Source of the DNA: Gemmatimonas aurantiaca T-27
Lineage (GTDB): Bacteria; Gemmatimonadota; Gemmatimonadetes; Gemmatimonadales; Gemmatimonadaceae
Direction: 5' to 3'
Assembly (NCBI RefSeq): GCF_000010305.1
Contig: NC_012489.1
Location: 124,001-188,000 of the forward strand
Length of the DNA: 64,000 bases
Numbering within the stretch: the stretch's first letter is position 1; each line of letters opens with the position of its first letter. This document shows positions 10,929 through 18,538 of the stretch, one piece after another. Made by a program: the position numbers and the translations under genes. The notes under the pieces were generated by a model. The model did not search any database, was not told the DNA's origin, and worked only from the letters and a program-made list of their open reading frames with translations.

Positions 10929-10964
10929 AAGCCCGGTGCGTCCGATTGGTGACGCACCGGGCTT
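10929..10964 (+). terminator. argG terminator hairpin
   Basis: AAGCCCGGTGCGTC and GACGCACCGGGCTT form a perfect 14-bp stem around the 8-base loop CGATTGGT, 35 bp after the argG stop. The following bases CGTGTCTTGG are only moderately T-rich. Confidence 0.75.
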
Positions 10965-11002
10965 CGTGTCTTGGTAGATCTGTTGATCCGCAGGCGCAGA
11001 TT

Positions 11003-11054
11003 TACAGCGGGGGGAACACAGAGCACGCAGAAACAGAGCGGAGTGCACAGATAC
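11003..11054 (+). repeat. Palindromic repeat copy A, left arm (split by IS element)
   Basis: Starts TACAGCGGGGGGAACACAGA and ends GTGCACAGATAC. Its complement, the right arm, lies 1.3 kb away at 12368-12419 on the other side of the IS3-type element. Both arms share AGCAC after the ACAG core, a variant not seen in copies C and D, so they once formed one hairpin. Bases 11055-11091 between the arm and the IS (AT-rich, with ATTGTATC) are the remaining loop. Confidence 0.85.
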
Positions 11055-11147
11055 AACAAACAAAAAATAATTGTATCGCGATCGCATGACCTGTCGCGTC
11101 CTGAATAACGTCTACACATCCTCTCACCTGTGGAGATGTGCTAACGT

Positions 11148-11606
11148 ATGGAACGCAGCCGTCGCCAGTTTAGTCCCGAGTTGAAGCAACGGATTGTCGA
11201 AGAGCTCGAAGCCGGGCACCTGTCGGTGCGGGAAGCGGCCCGGACCGTGCAGACCAGCGCGGCGATGGTGCATCACTGGCTGGAGGAGTTCGGGCGGTAT
11301 CGACCGAAACGGGATGTCGTGGAGGTGGTGATGAAGAGTGAACAGGAGCGCATTGCCGCGCTCGAGAAGGCGTTGGCCGAGGCGCATCTGACCCTCCAGG
11401 TCTACGACGAGCTCATCACCCAAGCGAACCGCGTGTACAAGACCGATCTAAAAAAAAGCTTTGGTACAACACCGCGCGGGCCTGTTGCGACGAGCGGGCC
11501 CTCCCCGTCCGGGCCGTCTGCGCGCGCCTCGGACGCACCCGCGACGCGTACTACAAACGTGCGGCCCGCGTCGGGGGCGGGGAGCGCGGGGCGTCGAAAG
11601 CGGTAG
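11148..11606 (+). CDS. IS3-family OrfA (DNA-binding protein)
   Basis: 152 residues if no frameshift occurs. The first 60 residues form a helix-turn-helix (RRQFSPELKQRIVEELEAG, LSVREAARTVQTSAAMVHHWL), followed by a leucine-zipper-like coil (EQERIAALEKALAEAHLTLQ). After the A8 slip site the zero frame is low-complexity and unlike any protein, as expected for a frame that overlaps orfB. OrfA normally acts as a regulator and binds the IS ends. Confidence 0.8.
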   Translation: MERSRRQFSPELKQRIVEELEAGHLSVREAARTVQTSAAMVHHWLEEFGRYRPKRDVVEVVMKSEQERIAALEKALAEAHLTLQVYDELITQANRVYKTDLKKSFGTTPRGPVATSGPSPSGPSARASDAPATRTTNVRPASGAGSAGRRKR

Positions 11607-12319
11607 TGCTCGCGCAGGTGGCCGTGGTGCGCGCGGCACAGCCCCGCGTCGGGACGCGGAAACTGCACACCCATTTGGCCGCCGCCGGCGTGGCCGTCGG
11701 TCGTGATCGGCTCTTCACGTGGCTGCGGGCGGCGGCGGCGCTCGTGCCGCGCAAGCGGCGGCGGACGTTTACCACGTATTCGAAGCACGGGTATGTCGTG
11801 GCGCCGAATCGCTTGAAGGACGCGGAGATCACGGGACCGCGTCAGGCGGTCGTGAGCGACAGTACGTATCTGCGCCTCGCGCCCGATCGCTTCGCGTATT
11901 TGTTTCTCGTCACCGACGTGTATGCCCGCCGCATCGTCGGCTGGCATCTGAGCCAGGATCTCTCGCACCACAGTGCGCTGCAGGCGCTCCACCACGCGAT
12001 CCAGACGATCGGCGCGGCCGATGGCGTGCTGCATCATTCGGACCGCGGGAGTCAGTACTGCTGTCACGCGTATCGCCGGGCTCTCGCCGCCGCGCGCTTG
12101 CTACCCAGCATGACCGATGCGAATCACTGCTATCAGAACGCCATCGCCGAACGCGTCAATGGGATCTTGAAAGACGAATTTGATCTCGACGCGATCTTCC
12201 CGTCTCTCCCAGCGGCTCAGCGGGCCGTCGCCGACGCCATTCACCGCTACAACACCGTCCGCCTCCACGGGAGTCTCCAGCTGCAGACCCCCGCACACGT
12301 ATTCACGCACGCAGCCTGA
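11148..12319 (+). CDS. IS3-family transposase OrfAB (-1 programmed frameshift product)
   Basis: The orfA frame and the orfB frame (-1) are joined at A8 at 11450-11457 followed by G (A-AAA-AAG). In the -1 frame translation continues KKLWYNTARACCDERALPVR without a stop to 12319. OrfB has the RxGxRKLHTHL block, then the DDE catalytic set: D in VVSDSTYLRL, D in LHHSDRGSQY and E in AERVNGILKDEF. This is the retroviral-integrase-like transposase that cuts and joins the IS ends. All key residues are present and the frame is intact, so the element may still be active. Confidence 0.88.
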
Positions 12320-12367
12320 GTCCGACCAAGTCCCTCATCTCGTGTAGACAAATTCTAGGACTAGACA

Positions 12368-12419
12368 GTATCTGTGCTTTCTGTTCCATTTCTGTGTGCT
12401 CTGTGTTCCCCCCGCTGTA
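12368..12419 (+). repeat. Palindromic repeat copy A, right arm
   Basis: GTATCTGTGC at the IS junction through GTGTTCCCCCCGCTGTA, the complement of the left arm at 11003-11054. It ends 23 bp before the ATG of the GxxExxY gene, so it forms that gene's upstream region. Confidence 0.85.
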
Positions 12420-12442
12420 CCCAACACGCGTGGAGGACAACA

Positions 12443-12871
12443 ATGACCCAAGGCCTGTACGCCGATCTCACATACGAAGTGATCGGGGCGTTCTATGACA
12501 CATACAACGCACTCGGTTGGGGATTCGCCGAGCAGGTGTATGCCAATGCGATACCGCTCTATCTTGCCGATCGTGGCATCGCGTTTCAGCGGGAGGTACC
12601 GCTGCAGGTGCGCCTGCGTGATCAACTGCTCGGGGAATTTCGCGCTGACCTGATTGTCGAGGACAAGGTGATCGTCGAGCTCAAATCCTGCGAACGCATT
12701 GTCGCGGCACATGAAGCGCAATTGATCAACTATCTCCGGGCCACCACCTACCAACTCGGCCTGCTGTTCAACTTCGGCCCCAAGCCGGAGCGGCGTCGGC
12801 TCATCTGGACGCCTGCATACAAAGCACTCAAAGACGGCGACGCATCACGCATCGACCGAGTGTGGCGGTAG
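12443..12871 (+). CDS. GxxExxY family protein (PD-(D/E)XK nuclease superfamily)
   Basis: 142 residues. The family signature is G27-F-A-E30-Q-V-Y33 in NALGWGFAEQVYANAI. A restriction-nuclease-like core follows: D69 in FRADLIVEDK, E79-L-K81 in VIVELK, then a QLINYLR helix. This fits the D...ExK catalytic pattern of the PDDEXK_3 group. Its biological role is not established. The ATG has GGAGGA six bases upstream. The gene lies between two copies of the same palindromic repeat: right arm A ends 23 bp upstream, and copy B starts on the base after the stop codon. The layout recalls RAYT/REP pairs but with a nuclease instead of a Y1 transposase; that link is my inference. Confidence 0.85.
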   Translation: MTQGLYADLTYEVIGAFYDTYNALGWGFAEQVYANAIPLYLADRGIAFQREVPLQVRLRDQLLGEFRADLIVEDKVIVELKSCERIVAAHEAQLINYLRATTYQLGLLFNFGPKPERRRLIWTPAYKALKDGDASRIDRVWR

Positions 12872-13004
12872 ACAGCGGGGGAACACAGACAGCACAGAAA
12901 CAGAGCCGACAACACAGATACAAACAAAAAGAGCAGCGGTCGTGCGTGGGTCCATATCTGTGCTCTCTGTATTGTTCCCGCGTGCTCTGTGTTCCCCCCG
13001 CTGT
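12872..13004 (+). repeat. Palindromic repeat copy B
   Basis: 133 bp, starting ACAGCGGGGGAACACAGAC directly after the TAG of the nuclease gene and ending CTCTGTGTTCCCCCCGCTGT. The arms pair through the outer 18 bases and again near the loop (CACAGATA/TATCTGTG); the middle is less well matched than in copies C and D. It lies between convergent stop codons (12871 and 13022). Confidence 0.85.
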
Positions 13005-13021
13005 ACCCCCAATTCTATCCG

Positions 13022-13774
13022 TCAGGCGATGTACGACATGACAGCGCCCTGCGCGTCGCGCACGAGCATGATCTTGCCATACGGGCTGTCGAGGGGACCT
13101 TCCAGGAACGTACCACCATGCTGTTGCCAGACGGCATCGGCACGCGTGAGGCTGTCGACGGAAAAGTAGACCATCCAATGTGGTGGTGTTGCTGACTGCT
13201 GGTCGATCTGCACCACACCCGCCACCGCCGGGTTGCCATCGTGCAGCGTGTAGTACTCCATGCCCGGAGCATCGAGCTTCTCGGCCCGCAAGCCAAAGAG
13301 ATTGGCGTAAAATGCCGCGTTGGCCGACGCGCGCGTGGAGTACGCCTCGCACCACGCCATTGCCCCCGGCTCCCCTTCCACGCCGGCGCCATGAAATTCG
13401 GTGCCTTGCCACAGACCGAACATGGCGCCGTCGGGATCGGTGCAGAGCGCCATGTGTCCCTGTGCTGGTACTTCCATCGACGGTGCGGTCACCGAGCCGC
13501 CCAAGGCCAGCACCCGCTCGATGGTGGAAGCGATGTCGGACACGCCGAAGTAGGCCGTCCAGCCCACGGGCGCATCGGGCATCACGGGCGCCAGAGCGGC
13601 GGCGGCGTGACCATCGGGCGTGAAGGCGATGGTGTAGTGGCCGAGCTCTTCACCCAGATCGAGGTAGCTCCAGCCAAACAGGTCACTGTACAGCGCCTTG
13701 GCCGCCGCGAGATCGCTGGTGGCCAGATCGAACCAGACCGGCCGGTTGATCTGCGGCGACGTGATGTGGGGCAT
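13022..13774 (-). CDS. VOC family protein, two glyoxalase-like domains
   Basis: 250 residues in two related halves of about 120 residues. The first half begins PVWFDLATSDLAAAKALYSDLFGW and ends ALCTDPDGAMFGLWQG; the second begins MAWCEAYSTRASANAAFYANLFGL and ends MLVRDAQGAVMSYIA. This is the paired beta-alpha-beta-beta-beta fold of the glyoxalase/bleomycin-resistance/dioxygenase superfamily. The function is not predictable. The ATG at 13774 has GAGG eight bases upstream; a longer open frame upstream (to 14788) only shadows the next gene. Confidence 0.85.
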   Translation of the reverse strand: MPHITSPQINRPVWFDLATSDLAAAKALYSDLFGWSYLDLGEELGHYTIAFTPDGHAAAALAPVMPDAPVGWTAYFGVSDIASTIERVLALGGSVTAPSMEVPAQGHMALCTDPDGAMFGLWQGTEFHGAGVEGEPGAMAWCEAYSTRASANAAFYANLFGLRAEKLDAPGMEYYTLHDGNPAVAGVVQIDQQSATPPHWMVYFSVDSLTRADAVWQQHGGTFLEGPLDSPYGKIMLVRDAQGAVMSYIA

Positions 13775-13987
13775 GGCGTGAACCTCGTGAAGTGTGTGGG
13801 AGCCGTCACCGATACCTTGCGGATCTATCGCGAAACCGTTCCCGTCGCAAACATTCCAGTCTGTTGGTGTATTCTGTTCCCGCCTGGCGTTCCCATTCCC
13901 CGGCCCGCTGCTGTGCGCGGTCCATCGGACGCCTGCTCGAAGCCGGGCTTGCCCGGTCCCACCAGTTCCACTGATCAGGAGTGACGG

Positions 13988-14698
13988 ATGACGCGTCTCA
14001 CGAAGGGCGCCGGCACGGCCGTCGTAGCGGCCCTTGCACTGGCGATGATCCCCCAGCTCGTCCACGCCCAGGACGACAAGTCGAATGCTGTGAAGGGCGG
14101 CATCCAGGTGAGCGGCTGGAAGGGCAAGGTCGATGACAAGGAAGCCAAGGCCGGCCTGACTGTCGACAGTGCCAAGTTCATCACCATGGGCCCCGGCCTG
14201 CACGCCACCACCGGCCCGGCCACGACCTACTGGAACCCCACCATGGTCGGCAAGGGTGACTACGTCGTGAAGGCGACGTTCACCGAACGCGAGTACATGG
14301 GGCTCAACAGCCATCCGCATCCGTACGGCGTCGTGATTGCCGGCAACGATATGGGCACGGACAACAACAGCTACCTGTACTGTGCGGCGTACGGCAACGG
14401 CAACTTCATCGTACGCGGATTCGGACCTACCCCGTTCCAGATGAACGGCCCGCGTGGTGGTGCCAACGACGCCGTGCACAAGGCGGAAGCGAAGGGCAAG
14501 CCGGTCACGCAGGAAGTCGCGCTGCAGGTGAAGGGTGACAAGGTCTCGTGCATCATCAACGGCACCGAAGTGGCCAGCTACAGCAAGGCGGAGCTCGTGA
14601 CGGCCGGGAAGCTCAAGAGCACCGACGGTGCGGTGGGCTTCCGCATGGCGCACAACACCGACGCGCATATCGCCGGCTTCAGCCTCGGCAAGCCGTGA
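13988..14698 (+). CDS. Secreted protein of unknown function, beta-sandwich-like
   Basis: 236 residues with a clear Sec signal peptide (TRLTKGAGTAVVAALALAMIPQLVHAQ). The mature part is rich in beta-strand and Gly/Asn/Thr (KGDYVVKATFTEREYMGLN, YGVVIAGNDMGTDNNSYLY, VALQVKGDKVSCIINGTEVA), a pattern resembling LamG or DUF1080-type sandwich domains. I do not recognise the family with certainty. AGGAG lies six bases before the ATG. Its TGA overlaps the GTG start of panE by four bases (GTGA), so the two genes are translationally coupled, although no shared role is evident. Confidence 0.75.
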   Translation: MTRLTKGAGTAVVAALALAMIPQLVHAQDDKSNAVKGGIQVSGWKGKVDDKEAKAGLTVDSAKFITMGPGLHATTGPATTYWNPTMVGKGDYVVKATFTEREYMGLNSHPHPYGVVIAGNDMGTDNNSYLYCAAYGNGNFIVRGFGPTPFQMNGPRGGANDAVHKAEAKGKPVTQEVALQVKGDKVSCIINGTEVASYSKAELVTAGKLKSTDGAVGFRMAHNTDAHIAGFSLGKP

Positions 14699-15663
14699 GC
14701 GCATCCGATACGGCCACGCGCACGAAATTGCGCGTGGCCGTGTTCGGCGTCGGCGCAGTAGGCGGGGTGTTCGGCGCACGACTGGCACAGGCCGGACACG
14801 ATGTGTGGTTCATCGCACGAGGCGCCACTCGCGACGCGCTGCGGGCGAACGGTCTCCGTCTCGACAGTGTCGACGGAGATCTGCATCTCGAGCAAGTACA
14901 GGTGACGGATGATCCGTCACAGGTCGGCCCCGTCGATGTCGTGCTTGTCGGCGTGAAGGCCACCCAGGTGACTGGCGTTGCGCCCTCGATGCGCGCGCTA
15001 CTCGGCCCCAACACCGTGGTGATCCCACTGCAGAATGGCGTGGAAGCGAGCGTACGGCTCGCCGACGCATTGGGTGCAGAACACGTGCTCGAGGGACTGT
15101 GCCGTGTGATTGCTGCACAGGCCGGCCCCGGACATATCCGCCATCCCGCGGTGACACCGGTGCTCGAGTTTGGCGCTCGTCAGGGGTCCACGCTTCCCGA
15201 AGCGACGGCGGCCATGATCCCCGTGGTGGCCGACGCGATGCGTGGGGCAGGCATCAACACCCTCGTGCCGGCCGATATGACCACCGCACTGTGGGAGAAA
15301 TTCCTGTTCATCGAGCCCATTGGTGTAGTGGGTGCGGCCTCTCACCAGCCGTACGGCACCGTACGATCTGTGCCGGAAACACGTGCGCTCACCGACCAAG
15401 CCATCGAGGAAGTAATTGCGGTGGGCCGTGCAGTGGGCGTGCAGTGGCCAGCCGACGCCAAAGAGCAGATCTGGAAGCGCTATGACAGTTTGCCGCCAAA
15501 CGAGTTCACCTCGATGGCGCGTGATCTGATTGCCGAGCGGCCGAGTGAGTTTGACGCGCAGACATCGGCCGTGGTGCGACTGGCGCGGCAGCGTGGTGTA
15601 TCAACACCCGTGCATGATGTGCTGCACGCACTGTTGCTTCCCAACGTGGTTGCAACGAACTGA
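14695..15663 (+). CDS. panE: 2-dehydropantoate 2-reductase (ketopantoate reductase)
   Basis: 322 residues. The NADP-binding Rossmann motif is VFGVGAVGGVFGARLAQAG at the N-terminus. It is followed by LVGVKATQ, the LQNGVEA block, and the C-terminal domain with the WEKFLFIEPIG segment and SMARDL near the end, all typical of PanE/ApbA. It reduces ketopantoate to pantoate in pantothenate and CoA synthesis; some paralogues reduce other 2-oxoacids. The start is GTG, overlapping the upstream stop by four bases. Confidence 0.88.
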   Translation: MSASDTATRTKLRVAVFGVGAVGGVFGARLAQAGHDVWFIARGATRDALRANGLRLDSVDGDLHLEQVQVTDDPSQVGPVDVVLVGVKATQVTGVAPSMRALLGPNTVVIPLQNGVEASVRLADALGAEHVLEGLCRVIAAQAGPGHIRHPAVTPVLEFGARQGSTLPEATAAMIPVVADAMRGAGINTLVPADMTTALWEKFLFIEPIGVVGAASHQPYGTVRSVPETRALTDQAIEEVIAVGRAVGVQWPADAKEQIWKRYDSLPPNEFTSMARDLIAERPSEFDAQTSAVVRLARQRGVSTPVHDVLHALLLPNVVATN

Positions 15664-15934
15664 CTCTTGCGGCGTCCTTCGAGGAGCCCGATAGTGGGCG
15701 TTCGCAGGTTTCGCTCGAGTTGTGCACACTTGTTGGTGACGCGGATCCTCGCACATGTCAGCGCTGTGCGGGGGTTCCGCGTACAGATCGTTTACAGATA
15801 GCAACGCACTCCTCCGGCCCCCTTCCCGCCGGAACGAGTGACATCAGCAGATGCGAGCGCATCCGCTGGTGTGCATGCGGCTCGACTCGCGCAGTTCGCA
15901 TGAACTGCGCGCCATCCCGTCTGGAGTGGCCGGC

Positions 15935-18511
15935 ATGAAGGTTTTACTCGCGTGGTCGGGCATTACCGCCACCGTGACTCTGGTGACATCGCTGCTTTCG
16001 CCGGCGACGTCATCATCGGCGCTGCCGTCCGATCGCGACGGCACACCCGTTACGCCTCCCCCCTCGATCGTGCGCACGGCAACCGTGCGAACGCCCACTG
16101 CTCCCGCGACCGCACCGGTCGCCGGGATCCATGGGGTGCTCGCCAGGCCGATGTATCCGACCAAGGCGAAGGCCAAGTATGGCGCGCGCGGCATCGAAAT
16201 GGCCGCGCTCGATTCCACCGTCCAGCGCTACTGCGGCGCGTGTCACAACCCGCAGCGCGCGGCCCGAAGCGGTAATCTCTCGCTTCGTGGCTATTCCCTC
16301 GACTCGGCCGTATCGCAGCTCTCGGTTTCCGAGAAGATGATCCGCAAGCTGCGCACCGAGATGATGCCCCCGCCGGGATCCCGGCGCCCGGGCGGCGACA
16401 CGCTGCAGGCCCTGGTGGAGACGCTGGAGCAGACCATCGACGCGATTCCGGTCAATCCGGGCACACGCGTCTTCCAGCGCCTCAACCGTCCGGAATACCA
16501 GCGCGTGGTGCGCGACCTGCTGGCGCTCGAGATCGACCCGGGTGATTGGCTGCCGCTCGACACCAAGAGCGCCAATTTCGACAACATCTCCGATGCCCAG
16601 GCGATGTCGCCGACCCTGCTCGACGGCTACCTGAATGCGGCCTCGGCCGTGAGCCGCATGGCGGTGGGTGACCGGACGGCGGCGGCGGGACAGTCGAACT
16701 ATCGCATTTCGCCGTTCGTGTCTCAGCATCCCTGGGACTACGTCGAAGGCACGCCCTACGGCACACGCGGCGGTATGGTGGTGACCCATACCTTCCCGGC
16801 TGACGGCCTCTACCAGATCCGCGTGAATGTGGGCGGCGGGGTGGGTCGTCCGGTGGAAGACGTGGATGTCTCCATTGACGGCGAGCGGGTTTCGCTGCTG
16901 CACTACGACCGGGGTGTCGCCCGCAACAGCGAGTCGGCCGACTTGCCGCTGGGCGCCGACTACCTCCTGACCGAGCCCATCCCGGTGAAGGGCGGCCAGC
17001 GGAAGGTTTCGGTGGCGTTCCTTCGCAAGGCCGAGGGGCCGTACGAAGATCTGATCAGGCCGCATGACTGGTCACGGGCGTCGAGCGGCACCGGCGCCGC
17101 CGGTACCACCGAGCCGGCGTTCCTGATGGAGTTCCTGATCATGGGCCCGTCCAAGGTGACTGGCCTGTCGGACTCCCCGAGCCGCAAGGCGATCTTCACC
17201 TGCAATCCGAAGACCGCCGCAGCACAGCGCCCCTGCGCTGAGTCGATCCTGTCGCGTCTGGCCACGCGTGCCTATCGTCGTCCGCTCAACGCGAATGACC
17301 GCAAGGCGCTCATGACCTTCTATGATCGCGGGGCGGCGGCGGGCGGGGACAACGCGTTCGAGGAAGGTGTCCGGTTGGGTCTGCAGGCCCTGCTTGTCAG
17401 CCCGCACTTCATCTTCCGTATCGAGCGTGAGCCCGCCAACACGGTGGCCGGCAAGGACTACCGCATCGATGATATCGAGCTGGCGTCGCGCCTGTCGTTC
17501 TTCCTCTGGAGCACGGTGCCTGACGATCGGCTGCTGACGCTGGCGCGCCAGAAGCAGCTCTCGGTGCCGGCGGTGTACAACGCCGAAGTGAAGCGCATGC
17601 TCGCCGACAAGCGCGCCGAGGCGCTGTCGACCCGCTTCGCCGCGCAGTGGTTGCGCCTGCAGGATCTCGAGAAGGTGCATCCCGATGCCTTCCTGTTCCC
17701 GGACTACGACCAGCAACTGGCCGATGCGATGGAAACGGAAACCGAGATGTTCTTCGAAGATCTCGTGCGCAAGGACCGCAGCGTGCTCACGGCCTTCACG
17801 TCGGATTCGACGTTCGTGAACGAACGTCTGGCCAAGCACTACGGCATTTCGAACGTGGTCGGTACCCACTTCCGGAAGGTGGCCTACGCCGATGACCACC
17901 GTCGTGGTGTGCTCGGTCAGGGCAGCGTGCTGGTGCAGACGTCGCTCGGCAACCGCACATCGCCGGTGTTGCGTGGCAAGTGGGTGATGGAAGTCCTGCT
18001 CGGGACGCCGCCACCGCCGCCGCCGCCGAACGTGCCCGATCTCGAGCAGACGGCTGGTGGCAAGGAAGGCAAGCCGCTCACCACGCGTGAGCGCATGGAG
18101 ATGCACCGTGAGAACCCGTCGTGCATGTCCTGCCACAACTTCATCGATCCGATCGGTCTCGCACTCGACAACTTCGACGTGACCGGCAAGCTGCGCTATC
18201 GCGAAAACGGCGCACTGCTCGACACGCGGGGCAAGCTGTATGACGGCACGCCGCTCACCACGCCGTCCGATCTGACCACGGCGCTGCTCAAGCGTCCGGT
18301 GCCCCTGATGCGCAACTTCACCGAAAACCTCATGGCCTACGCGCTCGGACGCCGCGCGGAGGACTACGACCAGCCGACGATCCGCAGCATCGAGCGTTCG
18401 GCCGCCAAGCAGCAGTACAAGATGTCCGCGTTTGTGATGGGTGTCGTGAACAGCAAGGCCTTCCACTCCAAGCGCGCCGAGCCTGTGTCGGCTGACGCGT
18501 CACACAACTGA
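15935..18511 (+). CDS. DUF1592/DUF1588/DUF1587/DUF1585/DUF1595 protein (cytochrome c-like, exported)
   Basis: 858 residues. A signal or anchor helix at the N-terminus (KVLLAWSGITATVTLVTSLL) precedes a haem-c-type motif CGACH in VQRYCGACHNPQ. Then come the DUF1587 segment (FQRLNRPEYQRVVRDLLAL), a carbohydrate-binding-like sandwich (GLYQIRVNVGGGVGRPVEDV), DUF1595/1592 (RLATRAYRRPLNANDRKAL, ELASRLSFFLWSTVPDD), DUF1588 (HRRGVLGQGSVLVQTSLGNR), then a second CxxCH (CMSCH) and DUF1585. This is the planctomycete-type multidomain protein found in several environmental phyla. The role is unknown; two CxxCH motifs suggest a periplasmic redox function. The ATG at 15935 has GGAG nine bases upstream. Confidence 0.85.
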   Translation: MKVLLAWSGITATVTLVTSLLSPATSSSALPSDRDGTPVTPPPSIVRTATVRTPTAPATAPVAGIHGVLARPMYPTKAKAKYGARGIEMAALDSTVQRYCGACHNPQRAARSGNLSLRGYSLDSAVSQLSVSEKMIRKLRTEMMPPPGSRRPGGDTLQALVETLEQTIDAIPVNPGTRVFQRLNRPEYQRVVRDLLALEIDPGDWLPLDTKSANFDNISDAQAMSPTLLDGYLNAASAVSRMAVGDRTAAAGQSNYRISPFVSQHPWDYVEGTPYGTRGGMVVTHTFPADGLYQIRVNVGGGVGRPVEDVDVSIDGERVSLLHYDRGVARNSESADLPLGADYLLTEPIPVKGGQRKVSVAFLRKAEGPYEDLIRPHDWSRASSGTGAAGTTEPAFLMEFLIMGPSKVTGLSDSPSRKAIFTCNPKTAAAQRPCAESILSRLATRAYRRPLNANDRKALMTFYDRGAAAGGDNAFEEGVRLGLQALLVSPHFIFRIEREPANTVAGKDYRIDDIELASRLSFFLWSTVPDDRLLTLARQKQLSVPAVYNAEVKRMLADKRAEALSTRFAAQWLRLQDLEKVHPDAFLFPDYDQQLADAMETETEMFFEDLVRKDRSVLTAFTSDSTFVNERLAKHYGISNVVGTHFRKVAYADDHRRGVLGQGSVLVQTSLGNRTSPVLRGKWVMEVLLGTPPPPPPPNVPDLEQTAGGKEGKPLTTRERMEMHRENPSCMSCHNFIDPIGLALDNFDVTGKLRYRENGALLDTRGKLYDGTPLTTPSDLTTALLKRPVPLMRNFTENLMAYALGRRAEDYDQPTIRSIERSAAKQQYKMSAFVMGVVNSKAFHSKRAEPVSADASHN

Positions 18512-18538
18512 GCCGACCCATACCGCCAGGAGCATCCA

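Larger units (their letters stand above)
11092..12367 (+). mobile_element. IS3-family insertion sequence
   Basis: About 1276 bp, beginning TGTCGCGTCCTG and ending CTAGACA. The reverse complement of the right end aligns with the left end over about 27 positions (TGTC..GTCCT.......GTCTACAC), giving imperfect terminal inverted repeats and the TG...CA termini expected of IS3. The element carries an orfA/orfB transposase with a slippery site. It landed in the loop of palindromic repeat copy A. Bases flanking the ends (GACC and GTAT) show no obvious target duplication, so I am not certain of the exact ends to within a few bases. Confidence 0.85.

Noticed and set aside
11071-12372. GTATC occurs on both sides of the IS (11073-11077 and 12368-12372) and could be a target duplication
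   Set aside because: Aligning the IS ends puts the left end at about 11092, 15 bp inside of that GTATC, so the two copies do not both border the element; the right one belongs to the hairpin arm.
11003-13004. Repeated units as a CRISPR array
   Set aside because: Copies are hairpins of 130-160 bp scattered over 45 kb, not short direct repeats with spacers, and no cas genes are present.
12872-13004. Palindromic repeats as ordinary rho-independent terminators
   Set aside because: They are far longer than terminators, have no T-run after the stem, and one copy (C) lies between genes on the same strand; a secondary terminator role is possible but does not explain the repeats.
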